A DNA stretch of 64,000 bases. It comes from Microbacterium sp. T32 (GTDB taxonomy: Bacteria > Actinomycetota > Actinomycetes > Actinomycetales > Microbacteriaceae). Numbering within the stretch: the stretch's first letter is position 1; each line of letters opens with the position of its first letter. The stretch lies in assembly GCF_001619615.1 (NCBI RefSeq), contig NZ_LQQP01000006.1, positions 42,438 through 106,437 of the forward strand. Direction: 5' to 3'. This document shows positions 16,887 to 26,907 of the stretch, in pieces. The position numbers and the translations under genes were made by a program. The notes under the pieces are model-generated. The model was given only the letters and a program-made list of their open reading frames with translations. It ran no database searches and had not been told where the DNA came from.

Positions 16887-17566
16887 CAGGCACCTACCTT
16901 CTGAGCGGCGGCCTCGGCGCGCACGAGGCGGGCCGGGGCGACCTGGTCGAACTCCAGACCGCGGCGGGCGGCCACGGCGCGGGGCTCCTCGAGCGACTTC
17001 AGAGCCTCGACGGTCGCGTGCACGATGTTGATCGTGTTCGACGAGCCGAGCGACTTCGAGAGGACGTCGTGGATGCCGGCGCACTCGAGGACGGCGCGGA
17101 CGGGACCACCGGCGATAACACCGGTACCGGCGGCGGCGGGGCGCAGGAGCACCACACCGGCGGCAGCCTCACCCTGGACGGGGTGCGGAATGGTCGAGCC
17201 GGAGCGCGGAACGCGGAAGAAGTTGCGCTTGGCTTCCTCGACACCCTTCGAGATGGCGAGGGGCACTTCGCGGGCCTTGCCGTAACCGACACCCACGACG
17301 CCGTTGCCGTCGCCGACGACGACGAGCGCCGTGAAGCTGAAGCGACGACCACCCTTGACGACCTTCGAGACGCGGTTGATCGTCACGACGCGCTCGAGGA
17401 ACTGGCTCTCGTTGCGGTCGCGCGACCCACGGTCACGCTGGTTGGCGTTGCGCTCGCGACCACCGCGGCGGGGCTCGCGCTCACGCTCGGCGGGTGCCTG
17501 GGACCCAGCCGCACCCTCAGTCGGTGCAGTCTGCTCGGTCACTTCGGTCTCCTTGTTGTCACTCAC
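16886..17566 (-). CDS. rpsE: 30S ribosomal protein S5
   Basis: This 226-residue protein starts at a GTG overlapping the rplR stop (GTGA). A Glu/Arg-rich N-terminal extension of about 50 residues precedes the canonical [20 protein letters not shown]. The double-stranded RNA-binding domain and the [15 protein letters not shown] motif follow. S5 lies at the mRNA entrance and helps set decoding accuracy. The N-terminal extension is low-complexity and longer than in enterobacteria. Confidence 0.97.
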   Translation of the reverse strand: MSDNKETEVTEQTAPTEGAAGSQAPAEREREPRRGGRERNANQRDRGSRDRNESQFLERVVTINRVSKVVKGGRRFSFTALVVVGDGNGVVGVGYGKAREVPLAISKGVEEAKRNFFRVPRSGSTIPHPVQGEAAAGVVLLRPAAAGTGVIAGGPVRAVLECAGIHDVLSKSLGSSNTINIVHATVEALKSLEEPRAVAARRGLEFDQVAPARLVRAEAAAQKVGA

Positions 17567-17922
17567 AGGTTCAGCCCTCCTTCGCGGGCGCCTTCGGCGA
17601 TCGCGGCGACACGACCGGCGTAACGGTTGCCACCGCGGTCGAACACGACGTCCGAGAAGCCGGCGGCCTTGGCGCGCTCGGCGACGAGTTCGCCCACCTT
17701 GCGGGCCTTGGCGGTCTTGTCACCGTCGAACGAACGCAGGTCGACCTCGAGGGTCGAGGCCGAGGCCACGGTGTGGCCCTTGCTGTCGTCGACCAGCTGG
17801 ACGAAGACGTGGCGGGCCGAACGCGTCACGACGAGACGGGGACGGAGCTCCGTACCCACGACCTTCTTGCGCAGACGAGCGTGGCGACGCGCGCGGGCGG
17901 CGGACTTTGTCTTGATAGCCAT
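17563..17922 (-). CDS. rplR: 50S ribosomal protein L18
   Basis: This 119-residue protein starts [20 protein letters not shown] and has the L18 5S-RNA-binding core [20 protein letters not shown], ending GAREGGLNL. It binds 5S rRNA with L5 and L25. It lies between rplF and rpsE in the standard spc order, with a four-base overlap into rpsE and a two-base gap after rplF. Confidence 0.97.
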   Translation of the reverse strand: MAIKTKSAARARRHARLRKKVVGTELRPRLVVTRSARHVFVQLVDDSKGHTVASASTLEVDLRSFDGDKTAKARKVGELVAERAKAAGFSDVVFDRGGNRYAGRVAAIAEGAREGGLNL

Positions 17923-17924
17923 GG

Positions 17925-18461
17925 CTACTTACCACTCTTTCCGGCCTTGCGGCGCACAACCTCGCCCGCGTACCGCACACCCTTGCCCTTGTAGGGCTCG
18001 GGCTTGCGGATCTTGCGGATGTTGGCGGCGGCCTCGCCGACGGCCTGCTTGTCGATGCCGCTCACGGTGAGCTTGTTGTTGCCTTCGACCGTGAGGGTGA
18101 TGCCCGCGGGCGGGTCGATCAGGACGGGGTGCGAGAAGCCGAGGGCGAACTCGACCGAGCTGCCCTTCTGCGCCACGCGGTAACCCGTACCGACGACCTC
18201 GAGGCCCTTGGAGTAGCCCTGGGTGACACCGATGATGTTGTTGTTGATGAGCGTGCGGGTCAGGCCGTGGAGCGACCGCGACTCGCGCTCGTCGTCGGGG
18301 CGGGTGACGAGAACCTGGTTCTCCTCGACCGACACCTCGAGGGGGGATGCCACGGTGAGCGTGAGCTCGCCCTTGGGGCCCTTGACGGCGACCTCCCGGC
18401 CGTTCACCGAGACGGTGACTCCGGCGGGGATGTCGATGGGAAGACGTCCGATACGCGACAT
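17925..18461 (-). CDS. rplF: 50S ribosomal protein L6
   Basis: This 178-residue protein begins [20 protein letters not shown] and has the duplicated L6 fold, ending with [19 protein letters not shown], the conserved C-terminal motif that contacts 23S rRNA near the sarcin-ricin loop. It lies six bases after rpsH. Length is normal. Confidence 0.97.
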   Translation of the reverse strand: MSRIGRLPIDIPAGVTVSVNGREVAVKGPKGELTLTVASPLEVSVEENQVLVTRPDDERESRSLHGLTRTLINNNIIGVTQGYSKGLEVVGTGYRVAQKGSSVEFALGFSHPVLIDPPAGITLTVEGNNKLTVSGIDKQAVGEAAANIRKIRKPEPYKGKGVRYAGEVVRRKAGKSGK

Positions 18462-18467
18462 GTCAGA

Positions 18468-18866
18468 TCACCACACGTAGGCGAGGACTTCCCCGCCGAC
18501 GCCCTTCTGCTCGGCCTGACGGTCGGTGAGGAGACCGGAGGAGGTGGACAGGATGGCGACGCCCAGACCGCCGAGGACCGTGGGGACCTCGGTGGACTTC
18601 GCGTACACGCGGAGGCCGGGCTTCGAGACGCGCTTGATGCCGGCGATCGACCGCTCGCGGTTCGGGCCGTACTTCAGCGTCAGGGTGAGGGTCTGGCCGA
18701 CGCGGGCGTCCGAAACGGACCACTCGGCGATGTAACCCTCCTGCTTGAGGATTTCGGCGATGTGCGTCTTGAGCTTCGAGCTCGGGAGCGACACGGAGTC
18801 GTGGTGCGCCGAGTTCGCGTTGCGCAGACGGGTCAGCATGTCTGCGACCGGGTCTGTCATCGTCAT
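18468..18866 (-). CDS. rpsH: 30S ribosomal protein S8
   Basis: This 132-residue protein begins [20 protein letters not shown], the S8 hallmark, and ends [20 protein letters not shown] followed by EVLAYVW. S8 binds the central domain of 16S rRNA, and in many bacteria it represses its own operon. Its first in-operon neighbour upstream is rplE, not rpsN, and a large hairpin occupies the gap. AAAGAAG precedes the start. Confidence 0.97.
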   Translation of the reverse strand: MTMTDPVADMLTRLRNANSAHHDSVSLPSSKLKTHIAEILKQEGYIAEWSVSDARVGQTLTLTLKYGPNRERSIAGIKRVSKPGLRVYAKSTEVPTVLGGLGVAILSTSSGLLTDRQAEQKGVGGEVLAYVW

Positions 18867-18912
18867 GTGTTGCTTCTTTCGATCATGAGGTTTCGACTGC
18901 CGTTACACGACA

Positions 18913-18960
18913 GCCGACCTTCGATGAGAGGCCCCCGGGATGCCGGGGGCCCGGGTCGGC
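18913..18960 (-). terminator. Large hairpin in the rplE-rpsH gap, where rpsN is usually found
   Basis: GGCCCCCGG (18930-18938) and CCGGGGGCC (18943-18951) form a perfect stem with loop GATG, and outer arms GCCGACC (18913-18919) and GGTCGGC (18954-18960) enclose it. It is transcribed after rplE and resembles an intrinsic terminator without a U-run, so it may attenuate the distal half of the operon. Confidence 0.7.
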
Positions 18961-18966
18961 GGATGC

Positions 18967-19557
18967 TCAGGCCTGAGCGTCCGACGACTGGAACGGGAAG
19001 CCGAGCTGGCGGAGCAGCGAGCGGCCCTCGTCATCGGTCTTCGCGGTGGTGACGATGGTGATGTCGAAACCACGCACGCGGTCGATGCGGTCCTGATCGA
19101 TCTCGTGGAACACGGACTGCTCCTGGAGACCGAAGGTGTAGTTGCCGTTGCCGTCGAACTGCTGGGCCGAGAGACCGCGGAAGTCGCGGATACGGGGCAG
19201 TGCGAGGTTGACGAGGCGGTCCAGGAACTCCCACGCACGGTCGCCACGGAGGGTGACGTGCGCACCGATGGCCTGGCCCTCGCGCAGCTTGAACTGCGCG
19301 ATGGACTTCCGGGCCTTGGTGACGATGGGCTTCTGACCGGTGATCTTGGTGAGGTCGTCGACCGCGCCATCGATTACCTTGCTGTCGCGAGCGGCCTCGC
19401 CGACACCGGTGTTCACGACGACCTTGACCAAGCCGGGGATCTGCATGACGTTCGCGTAGCCGAACTCTTCCTGCAGGGCCTTCTTGATCTCGGTGTTGTA
19501 CTTCTGCTTCAGGCGGGGCTGGATCTTGCCAGCCACCGCGGCAGTGTCGGTGCTCAT
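18967..19557 (-). CDS. rplE: 50S ribosomal protein L5
   Basis: This 196-residue protein begins [20 protein letters not shown] and has the L5 signatures [35 protein letters not shown] and [16 protein letters not shown]. It binds 5S rRNA and touches the P-site tRNA. It lies two bases after rplX. The next operon gene would normally be rpsN but is rpsH here. Confidence 0.97.
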   Translation of the reverse strand: MSTDTAAVAGKIQPRLKQKYNTEIKKALQEEFGYANVMQIPGLVKVVVNTGVGEAARDSKVIDGAVDDLTKITGQKPIVTKARKSIAQFKLREGQAIGAHVTLRGDRAWEFLDRLVNLALPRIRDFRGLSAQQFDGNGNYTFGLQEQSVFHEIDQDRIDRVRGFDITIVTTAKTDDEGRSLLRQLGFPFQSSDAQA

Positions 19558-19559
19558 AT

Positions 19560-19919
19560 TCAGAGGTCCTTGCCTGACTTCTTCGCGTAGCGCACGCGGA
19601 CGGTGCGCTTCACGCCGTCCTTCACCTGCTCCTCGACGCGGTGACCGACACGGGTCGGCTTCTTGGTCGAAGGGTCGACGAGCGCGACGTTCGAGATGTG
19701 GATCGGGGCCTCGAAGGTCTCGATGCCACCGGTCTTGGTGCCGCGCTGGGACTGGCCGACGCGGTTGTGCTTGGTGACGTAGTTCACGCCCTCGACGATC
19801 ACGCGGTTCTGCTCGGTGAGGACCTCGAGGACCTTACCCTGCTTGCCACGGTCTCCGCCGCGCTCGGGCTTGGCGCCCGAGATGACCTGAACCAGGTCGC
19901 CCTTCTTGATCTTCGCCAT
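19560..19919 (-). CDS. rplX: 50S ribosomal protein L24
   Basis: This 119-residue protein begins [20 protein letters not shown] with the KOW motif [13 protein letters not shown], and continues [19 protein letters not shown]. It initiates assembly of the large subunit near the 5-prime end of 23S rRNA. It lies between rplN and rplE with two-base gaps. Length is slightly above the minimal bacterial form. Confidence 0.97.
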   Translation of the reverse strand: MAKIKKGDLVQVISGAKPERGGDRGKQGKVLEVLTEQNRVIVEGVNYVTKHNRVGQSQRGTKTGGIETFEAPIHISNVALVDPSTKKPTRVGHRVEEQVKDGVKRTVRVRYAKKSGKDL

Positions 19920-19921
19920 GA

Positions 19922-20290
19922 TCAGATGACCTCCGGGGCGAGCGAGACGATCTTCATGAACTTCTTGTCGCGAAGCTCACGACCGACCGGTCCGAAGATG
20001 CGGGTGCCGCGGGGCTCCCCGTCGTTCTTCAGGATCACGGCGGCGTTCTCGTCGAACTTGATGTACGAGCCGTCGGGACGACGGGTCTGCTTGACCACGC
20101 GGACGACGACGGCCTTGACCACGTCGCCCTTCTTGACGTTTCCACCGGGGATCGCGTCCTTGACCGTGGCGACGATGACGTCGCCCAGGCCCGCGTATCG
20201 GCGGTTCGAGCCGCCGAGCACGCGAATGGTCAGCAGCTCCTTGGCGCCGGTGTTGTCGGCGACCTTCAGCCGGGATTCGTTCTGAATCAC
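19922..20290 (-). CDS. rplN: 50S ribosomal protein L14
   Basis: This 122-residue protein begins [20 protein letters not shown] and has the L14 core [18 protein letters not shown] [20 protein letters not shown]. It ends with the [20 protein letters not shown] pattern. It forms bridges with 16S rRNA and is the binding site of the silencing factor RsfS. It begins the distal half of the cluster after rpsQ. Length is exactly the usual 122. Confidence 0.98.
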   Translation of the reverse strand: MIQNESRLKVADNTGAKELLTIRVLGGSNRRYAGLGDVIVATVKDAIPGGNVKKGDVVKAVVVRVVKQTRRPDGSYIKFDENAAVILKNDGEPRGTRIFGPVGRELRDKKFMKIVSLAPEVI

Positions 20291-20324
20291 TTGTTACTCC
20301 TTGGGTTCCAAGCAGCCGCGAGGC

Positions 20325-20657
20325 TTACTTGGCCTTCTCGAGGATCTCGACCAGGCGCCAGCGCTTGGTGGCGCTGAGCGGACGGGTCTCGTTGATGACG
20401 ACCAGGTCGCCGATGCCGGCCGAGTTCGTCTCGTCGTGGGCCTTGACCTTCGACGTGCGACGGATGACCTTGCCGTAGAGCGGGTGCTTCACGCGGTCCT
20501 CGACCTCGACGACGATCGTCTTGTCCATCTTGTCGCTGACGACGTAGCCACGACGCGCCTTGCGGTAACCGCGGGCGTTCTCGTCGCGCACGTCATTGGC
20601 GGCGTGCTCGTGACCGGCGACCTGCGCCTCGGCCTCTGCCTTCTTCGCGGTAGCCAT
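20325..20657 (-). CDS. rpsQ: 30S ribosomal protein S17
   Basis: This 110-residue protein has an N-terminal extension of about 28 residues ([19 protein letters not shown]) before the core [20 protein letters not shown]. The OB-fold ends with [20 protein letters not shown]17 is a primary 16S-binding protein. Its start overlaps the rpmC stop (TAATG). The extension makes it longer than the usual 80-90 residues. Confidence 0.96.
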   Translation of the reverse strand: MATAKKAEAEAQVAGHEHAANDVRDENARGYRKARRGYVVSDKMDKTIVVEVEDRVKHPLYGKVIRRTSKVKAHDETNSAGIGDLVVINETRPLSATKRWRLVEILEKAK

Positions 20658-20967
20658 TACTCCGCCTCTTCCTTCGCGGCGTCGTCAGCGGCATCCGCCT
20701 TCTTCGCCTTGCTCTTCTTCGCCTTCGTCGCCTCGACCGGGGCCGGCGTGGCGCGGATGCCGAGCTCGCGCTCGCGGATCACCGTGTACAGCCGCGCGAT
20801 GTCGCGCTTGACCGCACGGATGCGGCCGTGGCTCTCGAGCTGGCCGGTGGCCGACTGGAAGCGCAGGTTGAACAGCTCTTCCTTGGCCTTGCGCAGCTCC
20901 TCGACGAGGCGCTGGTCTTCGAACGTGTCGAGCTCGCTCGGGGCGAGCTGCTTGGTGCCGATCGCCA

Positions 20968-20968
<1 letters not shown>
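20657..20968 (-). CDS. rpmC: 50S ribosomal protein L29 with Lys/Ala-rich tail
   Basis: This 103-residue protein has a coiled L29 core ([34 protein letters not shown]) and, from about residue 75, a low-complexity tail [21 protein letters not shown]29 is normally 60-75 residues. It sits beside the exit tunnel near the docking site of trigger factor and SRP. It overlaps the rplP stop and the rpsQ start by one base each. Confidence 0.96.
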
Positions 20969-21386
<418 letters not shown>

Positions 21387-21387
<1 letters not shown>

Positions 21388-22145
21388 TACGCCGACGCTC
21401 CTTCTGCCACGGGGGCCTCATTGCGCGGGCCACGACGACGGTCGCCACCGCGGTCGTCACGACCGCGCGACTTCGGCGCGTTGGCCTGCTCGCGAGCGAG
21501 CTCCTTGTTGGTGAGGTCGCCCTTGTAGATCCAGACCTTCACGCCGATGCGACCGAAGGTCGTCTTCGCCTCGTAGAAGCCGTAGTCGATGTTCGCGCGG
21601 AGCGTGTGCAGGGGCACACGGCCTTCGCGGTAGAACTCCGATCGGCTCATCTCGGCGCCGCCGAGACGGCCCGACACCTGGATGCGGACGCCCTTGGCAC
21701 CGGCGCGCTGCGCACCCTGCAGACCCTTGCGCATCGCGCGGCGGAAGGCCACGCGGGCGGAGAGCTGCTCGGCGACGCCCTGCGCGACGAGCTGAGCGTC
21801 GGCCTCGGGGTTCTTGACCTCGAGGATGTTGAGCTGGATCTGCTTGCCGGTGAGCTTCTCGAGGTCGGCGCGGATGCGCTCGGCCTCGGCGCCACGGCGA
21901 CCGATCACGATGCCCGGGCGGGCGGTGTGGATGTCGACGCGGACGCGGTCACGCGTGCGCTCGATCTCGATGTTGCTGACGCCCGCGCGGTCGAGCGAGG
22001 TGGTCAGCAGGCGACGGATCTTGATGTCCTCGGCGAGGTAGTCGGCGTAGCGCTGTCCGGGCTTCGTCGAGTCGGAGAACCACCGCGACACGTGGTCGGT
22101 GGTGATGCCGAGGCGGAAGCCGTACGGGTTGACCTTCTGTCCCAT
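21387..22145 (-). CDS. rpsC: 30S ribosomal protein S3
   Basis: This 252-residue protein begins [20 protein letters not shown]. The KH domain [20 protein letters not shown] is followed by the C-terminal S3 domain with [20 protein letters not shown]. An Arg/Asp/Gly-rich tail of about 35 residues follows. S3 lines the mRNA entry tunnel. It is coupled to rplV and rplP by one-base overlaps. Confidence 0.98.
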
Positions 22146-22543
22146 TACTTGCTCGCCTTCTTGTTGGCGCGAGCCGGGGCCGCAGCAGCGTCTTCCGGCG
22201 TCGCGAGCACGACCGTGATGTGGCTCGTGCGCTTCTTGATCTGGAAGGCGCGACCCTGTGCGCGGGGCTGGAAACGCTTGAGCGTCGTGCCCTCGTCGAC
22301 GTACGCGTTCTTCACGTACAGGTCTGCGTCATCCAGGTACTCGTTCGTCTTGTCGGCGGTGACGCGAGCGTTCGCGATCGCCGAGGCGACGAGCTTGTAG
22401 ATCGGCTCGCTCGCGCTCTGGGGCGCGAACTTCAGGATCGCGAGGGCCTCCTCGGCCTGCTTTCCCTTGATGAGAGCGACGACACGACGAGCCTTCTGAG
22501 GGGTCACGCGGATGTGTCGCACGCGTGCGATGGACTCCACCAT
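22145..22543 (-). CDS. rplV: 50S ribosomal protein L22
   Basis: This 132-residue protein begins [20 protein letters not shown], with the L22 loop region [20 protein letters not shown] that lines the exit tunnel, and a short Lys/Ala tail. The tunnel loop shows no obvious insertion or deletion. It lies 25 bases after rpsS. Length is normal for actinobacteria. Confidence 0.97.
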   Translation of the reverse strand: MVESIARVRHIRVTPQKARRVVALIKGKQAEEALAILKFAPQSASEPIYKLVASAIANARVTADKTNEYLDDADLYVKNAYVDEGTTLKRFQPRAQGRAFQIKKRTSHITVVLATPEDAAAAPARANKKASK

Positions 22544-22568
22544 TTCTCTCTCCTCTTACGCCCCCGCG

Positions 22569-22850
22569 TCAGCGGCGGCGGCCCTTCTTGTCGTCCTTCA
22601 CGTGGCCGCGGAAGGTGCGGGTGGGCGAGAACTCGCCCAGCTTGTGGCCGACCATGGTCTCGGTCACGAACACGGGGATGTGCTTGCGACCGTCGTGCAC
22701 GGCGATGGTGTGTCCCAGCATGGCGGGGATGATCATCGAACGGCGCGACCAGGTCTTGATGACGTTCTTGGTGCCGGCTTCGTTCTGCGAGACGACCTTG
22801 CGAAGCAGGTGCTCGTCGACGAAGGGGCCCTTCTTAAGGCTGCGAGGCAT
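22569..22850 (-). CDS. rpsS: 30S ribosomal protein S19
   Basis: This 93-residue protein begins [20 protein letters not shown] and contains [20 protein letters not shown] and [20 protein letters not shown], all typical of S19, which forms a complex with S13 in the subunit head. It lies between rplB and rplV in standard order. Length is normal. Confidence 0.98.
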   Translation of the reverse strand: MPRSLKKGPFVDEHLLRKVVSQNEAGTKNVIKTWSRRSMIIPAMLGHTIAVHDGRKHIPVFVTETMVGHKLGEFSPTRTFRGHVKDDKKGRRR

Positions 22851-22862
22851 CTTCCTCTACTC

Positions 22863-23702
<840 letters not shown>

Positions 23703-23726
23703 TGTTCTTGTCCTCTATCCCGACCG

Positions 23727-24026
23727 TCAGCCGACTGCCGTGAAGATGTCGATGGTGCCCGACTTGAGGCTGACGATCGCGCGCTTGGTGTCCTTGCGCT
23801 TGCCGATGCCGAAGCGGGTGCGACGGGCCTTGCCCACGCGGTTGATCGTGTTGACCGAGGCCACCTTGACGCCGAAGATCTTCTCGATCGCGAGCTTGAT
23901 CTCGGTCTTGGAGGCACGGGGGTCCACCAGGAACGTGTACTTGCCCTCGTCGATGAGCGAGTAGCTCTTCTCCGAGACGACCGGCTTCAGGATGATGTCG
24001 CGCGGGTCCTTGTTGACGGCGGTCAT
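23727..24026 (-). CDS. rplW: 50S ribosomal protein L23
   Basis: This 99-residue protein contains [20 protein letters not shown] and [20 protein letters not shown], the L23 pattern. L23 is the docking site for trigger factor and SRP at the tunnel exit. Its start overlaps the rplD stop (ATGA). Length is normal. Confidence 0.97.
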   Translation of the reverse strand: MTAVNKDPRDIILKPVVSEKSYSLIDEGKYTFLVDPRASKTEIKLAIEKIFGVKVASVNTINRVGKARRTRFGIGKRKDTKRAIVSLKSGTIDIFTAVG

Positions 24027-24685
24027 GCCGAGACCTCCTCGGTGGCGCCGGACTTCGACGCGACGAACGCGTCGTAGGCGGCCTTGGTGAAGACGATGTC
24101 GTCGGAGACGAGCACGTCGTAGGCGTTGAGCTGGCCGAAGGGCAGCACGTGGACGTACGCGAGGTTGCGCACGCTCTTGATCGTCAGCTCGTCGTCGCGG
24201 TCGATGACCACGAGGACGTTCTTGACGGCGCCGAAAGCGGTCAGGACCGCGGCAGCGGCCTTGGTCGACGGGGCACCCTCGATGCCGAAGGACTCCACGA
24301 CGTGGAGACGCTCACCACGAGCACGGTCGCTCAGCGCACCCAGGAGGGCAGCGGCGATCATCTTCTTGGGGGTGCGCTGGCCGTAGTCGCGCGGCTTCGG
24401 ACCGTGGACGATGCCACCACCGGTCATGTGCGGCGCGCGGATCGAGCCCTGACGGGCGTTACCCGTGCCCTTCTGCTTGAAGGGCTTGCGACCGGCACCG
24501 GAGACCTCGCCACGACGCTTGGTCGAGTGCGTGCCCTGACGGGCGGCGGCGCGCTGGGCGACGACGACCTGGTGGATCAGCGGGATGTTCGTCTTGACGT
24601 CGAAGATCGCGGCGGGCAGCTCCACGGAGCCGGCCTTCTTGCCGTCGGACTTGCGAACGTCGAGCGCGAGAGTCGAGTCAGCCAT
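24023..24685 (-). CDS. rplD: 50S ribosomal protein L4
   Basis: This 220-residue protein starts [20 protein letters not shown], four bases after the rplC stop. An in-frame GTG four codons earlier is less likely. The rRNA-binding loop [20 protein letters not shown] reaches the exit tunnel. In enterobacteria L4 autoregulates its operon, but no comparable leader could be recognised here. It overlaps rplW. Confidence 0.97.
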   Translation of the reverse strand: MADSTLALDVRKSDGKKAGSVELPAAIFDVKTNIPLIHQVVVAQRAAARQGTHSTKRRGEVSGAGRKPFKQKGTGNARQGSIRAPHMTGGGIVHGPKPRDYGQRTPKKMIAAALLGALSDRARGERLHVVESFGIEGAPSTKAAAAVLTAFGAVKNVLVVIDRDDELTIKSVRNLAYVHVLPFGQLNAYDVLVSDDIVFTKAAYDAFVASKSGATEEVSA

Positions 24686-24689
24686 GAGA

Positions 24690-25349
24690 TCAGGCACCCT
24701 TCACTGCGTTGCGGACGTAGACGATGCGGCCACGCGCACCGGGGACGGCGCCCTTGACGAGCAGCAGACCCTTCTCGGCGTCGACGGCGTGCACCGTGAG
24801 GTTGAGGACGGTCACGCGCTCGCCACCCATACGGCCGGCCATGCGCATGCCCTTGAAGACGCGGCTCGGGGTCGACGAGGCGCCGATCGAACCGGGCTTG
24901 CGGTGGTTGCGGTGTGCACCGTGCGAAGCGGAGACACCCTTGAAGTTGTGACGCTTCATGACACCGGCGGTGCCCTTGCCCTTGCTGGTGCCGACGACGT
25001 CGACCAGCTGGCCGGCCTCGAACAGGCCGTCCACGGTGAGCTCCTGACCGAGCGAGTAGTCAGCGGCATCCGCGGTGCGAACCTCGGTGAGGTGACGACG
25101 CGGGGTGACGCCCGCGGCCTCGAAGTGGGCCGTCAGGGGCTTGTTCACCTTGCGGGGGTCGATCTGGCCGTAGCCGATCTGAACGGCGTTGTAGCCGTCC
25201 TTCTCGACCGAGCGGAGCTGGGTCACGACGTTCGGGGCGACCTCGATGACGGTGACAGGAACGAGCTTGCCGTTCTCGTCCCACACCTGGGTCATACCGA
25301 GCTTGGTGCCGAGGAGGCCCTTGGAGATCTTGGAGTTGATGTCAGCCAT
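24690..25349 (-). CDS. rplC: 50S ribosomal protein L3
   Basis: This 219-residue protein begins [20 protein letters not shown] and contains [20 protein letters not shown] and the central extension [15 protein letters not shown]. The Gln commonly methylated in proteobacteria lies in a different context here. L3 initiates large-subunit assembly. It lies eight bases after rpsJ. Length is normal. Confidence 0.97.
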   Translation of the reverse strand: MADINSKISKGLLGTKLGMTQVWDENGKLVPVTVIEVAPNVVTQLRSVEKDGYNAVQIGYGQIDPRKVNKPLTAHFEAAGVTPRRHLTEVRTADAADYSLGQELTVDGLFEAGQLVDVVGTSKGKGTAGVMKRHNFKGVSASHGAHRNHRKPGSIGASSTPSRVFKGMRMAGRMGGERVTVLNLTVHAVDAEKGLLLVKGAVPGARGRIVYVRNAVKGA

Positions 25350-25357
25350 GTCGAACC

Positions 25358-25666
25358 TCAGAGCTTGATCTCGATGTTGACATCGGCCGGGAGGTCGAGG
25401 CGCATCAGCGAGTCGACGGCCTTGGGCGTCGGGTCGATGATGTCGATGAGGCGCTTGTGGGTGCGCATCTCGAAGTGCTCGCGGCTGTCCTTGTACTTGT
25501 GGGGCGACCGGATGACGCACACGACGTTCTTCTCGGTCGGCAGGGGGACCGGGCCCACCACGGTGGCGCCGGCACGGGTCACGGTGTCGACGATCTTGCG
25601 CGCGGACGAGTCCAGTCCGGCGTGGTCGTACGACTTCAGGCGAATGCGGATCTTCTGTCCCGCCAT
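25358..25666 (-). CDS. rpsJ: 30S ribosomal protein S10
   Basis: This 102-residue protein begins [20 protein letters not shown] and has the S10 loop [20 protein letters not shown], which also binds NusB. It is the first gene of the S10 operon. A promoter about 310 bases upstream would give an unusually long leader. Length is canonical. Confidence 0.98.
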   Translation of the reverse strand: MAGQKIRIRLKSYDHAGLDSSARKIVDTVTRAGATVVGPVPLPTEKNVVCVIRSPHKYKDSREHFEMRTHKRLIDIIDPTPKAVDSLMRLDLPADVNIEIKL

Positions 25667-25791
25667 TGTCTGCTCACTCTCTTTCTCGCGTCTTACCCGA
25701 CCAAGGGCATCGGACGCACGGTGGCGCTCTCGCGCCCTGGCACTTCCCCTCGCTCGCGCGAGAGATGCTGCACCGCTGTTCAGCTGTCAAA

Positions 25792-25811
25792 CCGGATGCC
25801 ATGGCATCCGG
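25792..25811. repeat. Perfect 20-base palindrome in the rpsJ leader
   Basis: CCGGATGCCATGGCATCCGG equals its reverse complement and is made of the GGATGCC/GGCATCC heptamer in both orientations. It lies about 125 bases upstream of the rpsJ start and would be transcribed from the promoter at 25977-26005. Confidence 0.7.
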
Positions 25812-25976
25812 CCCGCCCCTCACACGCACGCGTGCGGCTCCCGTGAAGGAGGAAGGGGTTTCGGTGTGTGTTCTGCTGCCCGCGGCCCAGGACCCTGCGC
25901 TCACGCGCCGCCTGTGCACTGCCCTGGCAGTGATCCTGGCGCGCGCCGAGCGCACGCCGGAATGTGGAACCTGGAT

Positions 25977-26005
25977 AGTCTACGGGCCACTCGGGCGTGT
26001 CGCAA
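25977..26005 (-). promoter_or_regulatory. S10 operon promoter
   Basis: On the minus strand TTGCGA (26005-26000) and TAGACT (25982-25977) are separated by exactly 17 bases. Transcription would start near 25970, leaving a leader of about 300 bases before rpsJ. Confidence 0.7.
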
Positions 26006-26054
26006 ACCCGGGCGTGTCGCGCGCGGCATATCCTCAGCCCTCCGCTGCAACAGG

Positions 26055-26089
26055 ACGGCGCCGCCCCGGATTCCCGGGAGCGGCGCCGT
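26055..26089 (-). terminator. Terminator after the small gene at 26107-26322
   Basis: ACGGCGCCGC (26055-26064) pairs with GCGGCGCCGT (26080-26089), and inner CCCCGG/CCGGGA extends the stem imperfectly. It separates the small gene from the S10 promoter. Confidence 0.7.
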
Positions 26090-26106
26090 GAGAAGAATGC
26101 GACGGT

Positions 26107-26322
26107 TCAGGCGTTGCCGACGTTCTTGTCGATGTTCTCCCGGACCTCGTCGACCTTGGCGTGGTGCTCCGCCGGCACGACCTTCTTGATCGCGTCAGCA
26201 GCGCCGTCGAGGAGCTTGTCGCTGACCTCCTCGGCCTGCTCGCTCTTCAGCGCCTCCTCGATCTTGTCGCGGTTCTCCTCGAGAAGCTGCTTGCCCTTGT
26301 TGATGATGTCGTCCACGCCCAT
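26107..26322 (-). CDS. Small charged protein, possibly MT0933-like antitoxin family
   Basis: This 71-residue acidic, Lys- and Glu-rich, amphipathic helical protein begins MGVDDIINKGKQLLEENRDK, with a GGAGAG Shine-Dalgarno that favours this ATG over an in-frame start 18 codons upstream. The pattern of alternating Lys/Glu helices resembles the actinobacterial MT0933-like antitoxin family, but no toxin gene lies beside it, so the toxin-antitoxin link is unproven. It is flanked by its own terminator. A general stress or CsbD-like helical protein is an alternative. Confidence 0.6.
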   Translation of the reverse strand: MGVDDIINKGKQLLEENRDKIEEALKSEQAEEVSDKLLDGAADAIKKVVPAEHHAKVDEVRENIDKNVGNA

Positions 26323-26418
26323 GTCGGTCTCTCCTTCGCCACCCTGCGTCCGCTCCACCGGCGGCCGGTTGTCCATTTTCCCTGGGAACGGAAACGGACG
26401 GAAGGGCCGGGGTAGCGG

Positions 26419-26616
26419 TCAGCTCGTGACCGAGCTGTCGATCGTGTCGAAATTCACGGCGCCCGCTCGGGCAGAACCGAGAGTGTTCCCCAACGTCGGC
26501 CGAAGTGCCACGTTGGGGGGCAGGTACTCGGCTGACGGCACCGTTGAGGAGCTGACCCCCGTAAAGAAAGACGAGCTCCCGTCCAACCGTGCTCCCTGCG
26601 CGGTGGCCACCCGCAC
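26419..26616 (-). pseudogene. Short open frame, possible gene remnant
   Basis: A minus-strand frame is open from about 26697 to its TGA at 26419 (about 92 codons). The first usable start is a GTG at 26616, giving 65 residues (for example AEYLPPNVALRPTLGNTLGS). Third positions are GC-rich, as in real genes. There is no ATG, no Shine-Dalgarno sequence and no recognisable motif, so it may be the end of a decayed gene or a chance frame. Confidence 0.3.
26488..26518. repeat. Inverted repeat in the island boundary
   Basis: CCCCAACGT (26488-26496) and ACGTTGGGG (26510-26518) are perfect nine-base arms with a 13-base spacer. It could be an operator or a hairpin; no T-run follows. Confidence 0.45.
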
Positions 26617-26895
26617 CGCGGCGATTCGGCGGGCTGATTGTGGACATGCTGGCAGGCCGACTTCGGTGGCGTCATAGCCTGAGCCTGGATTCCACCCCTA
26701 GCTTCGCGCGAAGCCTCGTCTACCGACCACTCGGCTCAGAGCCATGGCGAGCATGGACGGGCAGCGGTCGGTGCTGGTGGTCGATCTCGGTGCCGCCAGA
26801 TTCCGGTGCCGGCCGTTCTCCTGTCGTTCTGTTTCAGGTAGCCAGGAGAATGCCGGGACTCAGCCAAGGGAACGCTTCTGGTAACGCGCGACGAT

Positions 26896-26901
26896 TAATG
26901 T
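26896..26901 (+). promoter_or_regulatory. -10 element of a probably leaderless promoter (beta-helix protein)
   Basis: TAATGT lies six bases before the GTG at 26908, with no Shine-Dalgarno sequence, matching the other leaderless starts in the window. Confidence 0.4.
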
Positions 26902-26907
26902 CCGAGT

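Larger units (their letters stand above)
25667..26106 (-). other. Gene-free upstream region of the S10 operon
   Basis: No convincing gene is present on either strand. The stretch holds, in order of transcription on the minus strand, the terminator of the preceding small gene (26055-26089), a promoter (25977-26005), and then a long leader containing a 20-base palindrome (25792-25811). A second TTGACA box lies near 25784-25789 with no good partner -10. Confidence 0.7.
26323..26907. other. Intergenic stretch with no firm gene
   Basis: This 585-base stretch separates the S10-side genes from the polysaccharide island. It holds an uncertain short minus-strand reading frame (26419-26616), an inverted repeat (26488-26518) and the -10 box of the next gene (26896-26901). 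GC is visibly lower than in the ribosomal block. I see no tRNA, IS element or attachment site. Confidence 0.6.

Noticed and set aside
25784..25789. TTGACA as the main S10 promoter
   Set aside because: It matches the -35 consensus, but the positions 16-18 bases downstream give only CATCTC/ATCTCT-like sequence; the TTGCGA-17-TAGACT pair upstream is better.
26323..26907. Insertion sequence or integration site at the island boundary
   Set aside because: No transposase or integrase frame, no terminal inverted repeats and no target duplication are visible; the single inverted repeat there is too short.
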